Below, piece after piece: positions 58,755 through 61,023 of a stretch of 61,023 bases of DNA. Each line of letters opens with the position of its first letter. Positions within the stretch are counted from its first letter, which is position 1. The notes under the pieces are model-generated. The model searched no databases and had not been told where the DNA came from. It saw nothing but the letters and a program-made list of their open reading frames with translations. A program made the position numbers and the translations under genes. Source of the stretch: Paenibacillus xylanivorans (GTDB lineage Bacteria; Bacillota; Bacilli; Paenibacillales; Paenibacillaceae); contig NZ_LITU01000082.1 in assembly GCF_001280595.1 (NCBI RefSeq), positions 29,160-90,182 on the forward strand. Reading direction: 5' to 3'.

Positions 58755-59720
58755 TTATTTTCCTACATACTCATCCAAAAAACGATCTACTCTTTGGAAA
58801 TATTCAGTAGGGTAGTGGTTGATCGCATCGATGTGCTCCGTATTTTCCGGATACCATACTTCTGCGCTTGGATTATCTTTTAAGGACTCATAAATCACTT
58901 CTGTATTTTTATAACTAATTTGCTGATCTCCAGTACCATGGATGAGCATTACTGGCTTGTCTTGCATCTTTTTTACCGCATCCATAGGAGATACGGAATC
59001 AAGATCAACCTTATAGACCCAATTGGCCATCCAGGTCGATGTATAACTGAATGGGAACGCAGGTAAACCTGAAAAGAAAGGCAGACCCTCTCTCAGAAAT
59101 AGACCGGCATTGCGAAACGGACTATCCGCGATTACAGCTTGGATGTCATCACTTTCACTCGCGGCCAGCAATGAAGTAGCAGCGCCCATTGAAAAGCCGA
59201 TCACTCCAATGTTATCACCCGCATGATCCTTGGATTTTAAATAGTCTACAGCTCCCAGCAAATCGTATTTTTCATTGAGACCAAGTGTAATCAGATCACC
59301 ATCGGATTTACCTTGCGAGCTGAGGTCAAATGCCAATACATTGTAGCCTTTTGGAACAAAATGCTCTACTAACTTTGGCGTCCGCCCTTTGACTAAACGA
59401 TTGCTCGTATATCCATGGACGATAATAATCGTCTTATCGCTTGATTTAACACCAGCATTTGCAGGAAAGAAGGTACCTCTAATCGTATTATCATTTTTCA
59501 AACTCTTGAACTCGACCTCTTCGTAGGGAGTTTTATCGATATTCAATTCGTAGCTGACATTCGTGTCTCTAGGATGGTGCAACAAGGTGTCTACTACTTT
59601 ATACGATATAAAAAATATAAGAGCCACCACAAGCAAAAGCACGATTCCCAGGCTCCATAGAATTTTGTTCCGTTTTTTCACACGAACGTTATGATTGGTT
59701 TCTAATGATGGTTGATTCAA
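58755..59720 (-). CDS. Membrane-anchored alpha/beta hydrolase
   Basis: 321 residues from a TTG at 59720 with GGAGGAG 6 nt upstream; the frame extends further but overlaps the TetR gene and lacks an RBS. A basic N-terminus is followed by one helix (ILWSLGIVLLLVVALIFFISY), then a serine hydrolase domain: IVHGYTSN, AFDLSSQGKSDG, nucleophile Ser in GFSMGAATS, Asp in HGTGDQQIS and His in NTEHIDAI. Resembles B. subtilis YfhR-type hydrolases. It starts 20 nt after the TetR gene and is probably repressed by it. Confidence 0.85.
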   Translation of the reverse strand: MNQPSLETNHNVRVKKRNKILWSLGIVLLLVVALIFFISYKVVDTLLHHPRDTNVSYELNIDKTPYEEVEFKSLKNDNTIRGTFFPANAGVKSSDKTIIIVHGYTSNRLVKGRTPKLVEHFVPKGYNVLAFDLSSQGKSDGDLITLGLNEKYDLLGAVDYLKSKDHAGDNIGVIGFSMGAATSLLAASESDDIQAVIADSPFRNAGLFLREGLPFFSGLPAFPFSYTSTWMANWVYKVDLDSVSPMDAVKKMQDKPVMLIHGTGDQQISYKNTEVIYESLKDNPSAEVWYPENTEHIDAINHYPTEYFQRVDRFLDEYVGK

Positions 59721-59739
59721 TCTGACTCCTCCAGTTTTT

Positions 59740-60345
59740 CTATAGGTGTGTGGGTGCGAACAAATAAAAGGCATGCGCCTTCAGATTTTCCCATTCGGGA
59801 TGATGAACAATACTTTCTCCAAGAGTTAAAGGCACTCCATTTAAGAAAGAGATATAGGCACGAGAAATCATTGCTGGAGAAAAGCTTTTGTTGAATTCTC
59901 CCATTAATTGTCCCTTGGCAAAGACACCTTCGATTTCATCTGTCATTACCTTAATACTCTCAAGGACCTCCTGTGTAAGTTCAGGGAATCTTTCTCGTTG
60001 TCCTAAAACAGATTGGGCAAGCCGCAATTCATTGGTATAGAAGTAGATATGGTTGAATTGTTCTTTCACCATGTTCTTAATCAATGCGCCCGGCGTTCCC
60101 TCTTGTTGTAGACAAGCAAGCGATTTGCCCTGAATTTCAGCAAGCGGCTCAAGGACAGCGGCGTAGAATAAAGCTTCTTTGCTAGGAAAATATTGAAAAA
60201 TGGTTCCAGGAGTCACTCCCACATTCTTCGCAATGATGGCCGTTGTGGTATTCGAATATCCACTTTCTGCGAACAACACAACAGCTTCTTTTAGAATCCG
60301 TTTACGACGCTCCAGCCTTTTTTCTTCATTGATGGGTCTTGCCAA
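59740..60345 (-). CDS. TetR-family transcriptional repressor
   Basis: 201 residues. N-terminal helix-turn-helix: RRKRILKEAVVLFAESGYSN, TTTAIIAKNVGVTPGTIFQYFPSKEALF. The C-terminal ligand domain has the segment FNHIYFYTNELRLAQSVLGQRERFPEL. TTG start with GAGAGGGG upstream. Controls itself and the downstream hydrolase through the palindrome at 60376-60403. Confidence 0.9.
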   Translation of the reverse strand: MARPINEEKRLERRKRILKEAVVLFAESGYSNTTTAIIAKNVGVTPGTIFQYFPSKEALFYAAVLEPLAEIQGKSLACLQQEGTPGALIKNMVKEQFNHIYFYTNELRLAQSVLGQRERFPELTQEVLESIKVMTDEIEGVFAKGQLMGEFNKSFSPAMISRAYISFLNGVPLTLGESIVHHPEWENLKAHAFYLFAPTHL

Positions 60346-60375
60346 ATGTATTCCCCTCTCTTTAAACTAAATCTC

Positions 60376-60403
60376 AATTAATTAAATGATCAGTTAATTA
60401 ATT
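60376..60403. promoter_or_regulatory. Palindromic operator of the tetR-hydrolase operon
   Basis: TTAATTAA (60378-60385), a centre ATGATCAG with core TGATCA (60387-60392), and TTAATTAA (60394-60401), with further pairing outward. It lies 31 nt before the TTG start and suits a TetR dimer pair. Confidence 0.65.
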
Positions 60404-60480
60404 AATAATATATCTTTAATTATGGCTTATTGCAAGAGCAAATTTATCTTACTTACGAGCAGGATGAAACTCAACAAATA

Positions 60481-60525
60481 CAAACAAGCCGGAGTGCGGC
60501 CCAACATGCGCCTCCGGCTTGTTTG
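60481..60525. terminator. Long hairpin between the tetR promoter and the CRISPR array
   Basis: 14-bp arms CAAACAAGCCGGAG (60481-60494) and CTCCGGCTTGTTTG (60512-60525), with a TGCG/GCGC inner pairing. On the minus strand it may end CRISPR transcription, but the U-run is short. The stretch 60526-60727 shows nothing I can name. Confidence 0.5.
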
Positions 60526-60727
60526 AATCAGGTTACTTTGGATGATGAGAGCTTCTACAATAATGGATTCACGCAACCATCTCAATAATGACAAGTTGGC
60601 TTTTCTTGAACCAGGTTAGTATCTCTATGTGAAACGTACGCGTTTACATAAACATCTAGTGAACACTTAAATATGTAAACCGAAAAAATTGATGGTTCAT
60701 AAAAAATAAATAGGTCCTCTGCAACCA

Positions 60728-61023
60728 AAAGCAATCCACGCACTCCATACAGAGTGCGACCAGGATTATTGTAGGCAGCTTCATTCATCAGGTTGATTTC
60801 AATCCACGCACTCCATACAGAGTGCGACCGGGCAATGCTCCTGCGCCTGGCATCTCCAACCAAGATTTCAATCCACGCAATCCATACAGAGTGCGACGTA
60901 TCATTTACATATGGCGTTGTTGTTCCAGATGATTTCAATCCACGCACTCCATACAGAGTGCGACTTTCTTTTCTTTAACTTTTTTCTCCGGTTTCCAATT
61001 TCAATCCACGCACTCCATACAGA
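60728..61023 (-). CRISPR. Type I-C CRISPR array, leader-distal end
   Basis: Four full repeats and one cut by the window edge, each 33 nt, at 60728-60760, 60796-60828, 60865-60897, 60932-60964 and 60998-61023. Spacers are 35, 36, 34 and 33 nt. Each repeat holds the inverted repeat GCACTC/GAGTGC; on the minus strand it starts GTCGCACTC and ends GGATTGAAAT, as type I-C repeats do. The first repeat differs at positions 2-4 of its plus-strand left end, the mark of a leader-distal repeat, and the third has one C-to-A change. Leader and cas genes must lie to the right, outside the window. Confidence 0.97.

Noticed and set aside
60565..60580. Sequence GGATTCACGCAACCAT resembling part of the CRISPR repeat
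   Set aside because: Only a loose match over 15 nt, no GAGTGC arm and no proper spacing; probably chance.
60582..60947. Minus-strand open frame across the CRISPR repeats
   Set aside because: Periodic peptide produced by CRISPR repeats; not a gene.

Overview
The window looks like a chromosomal segment of a Paenibacillus-type Gram-positive bacterium. This is inferred from gene content: YesM/YesN-type two-component pairs next to LplB/LplC-type sugar permeases, copper-amine-oxidase-like stalk domains, CotH, the futalosine menaquinone genes mqnB and mqnD, Bacillus-like ribosome binding sites, frequent TTG/GTG starts, CcpA-type cre sites and a type I-C CRISPR array. No rRNA, tRNA or transposase was seen. 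Genes run off both ends: a membrane protein on the left and the CRISPR array on the right.

Left part (1-14.7 kb). A truncated minus-strand membrane protein is preceded by a promoter, a structured RNA and a terminator that may be a new leader or small RNA. Then follow a YtrA-like GntR repressor with an ABC transporter under a palindromic operator, mqnB-mqnD, pyroglutamyl peptidase, a Gfo/Idh/MocA oxidoreductase, and an iron cluster: FetA/FetB exporter-like pair, a Btr-like AraC-binding-protein fusion, and a Fur-box-controlled FeuBCA-like siderophore importer.

Middle part (14.7-41.7 kb). A NUDIX-regulator remnant; a MarR repressor with a heterodimeric multidrug ABC exporter; a histidine kinase carrying a degenerate GGDEF domain; a small membrane protein; a minus-strand galactose-type system (YesN/YesM pair, sensory binding lipoprotein, mglBAC); a tyrosine recombinase divergent from a cold-shock gene and HU, flanked by two small degraded coding fragments; a five-gene Opp/Dpp transporter; a LuxR-type two-component system with a DUF1453 membrane protein; and a Vat-type streptogramin acetyltransferase.

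Right part (41.8-61 kb). A CotH spore-coat-type kinase with a stalk domain, then a minus-strand polysaccharide utilisation locus: tautomerase, two LplB/LplC permeases, response regulator, sensor kinase, SDR dehydrogenase, heparinase II/III-like lyase, and, behind a second cre site, a binding lipoprotein and a 1438-residue secreted esterase/beta-helix protein. A plausible logic is extracellular de-esterification and cleavage of a uronate-containing glycan, uptake by the LplA/B/C-type system, intracellular lyase cleavage to an unsaturated uronate, and tautomerisation and reduction by the two small enzymes. The window closes with a TetR repressor controlling an alpha/beta hydrolase and with the leader-distal end of a type I-C CRISPR array whose cas genes are not in view.
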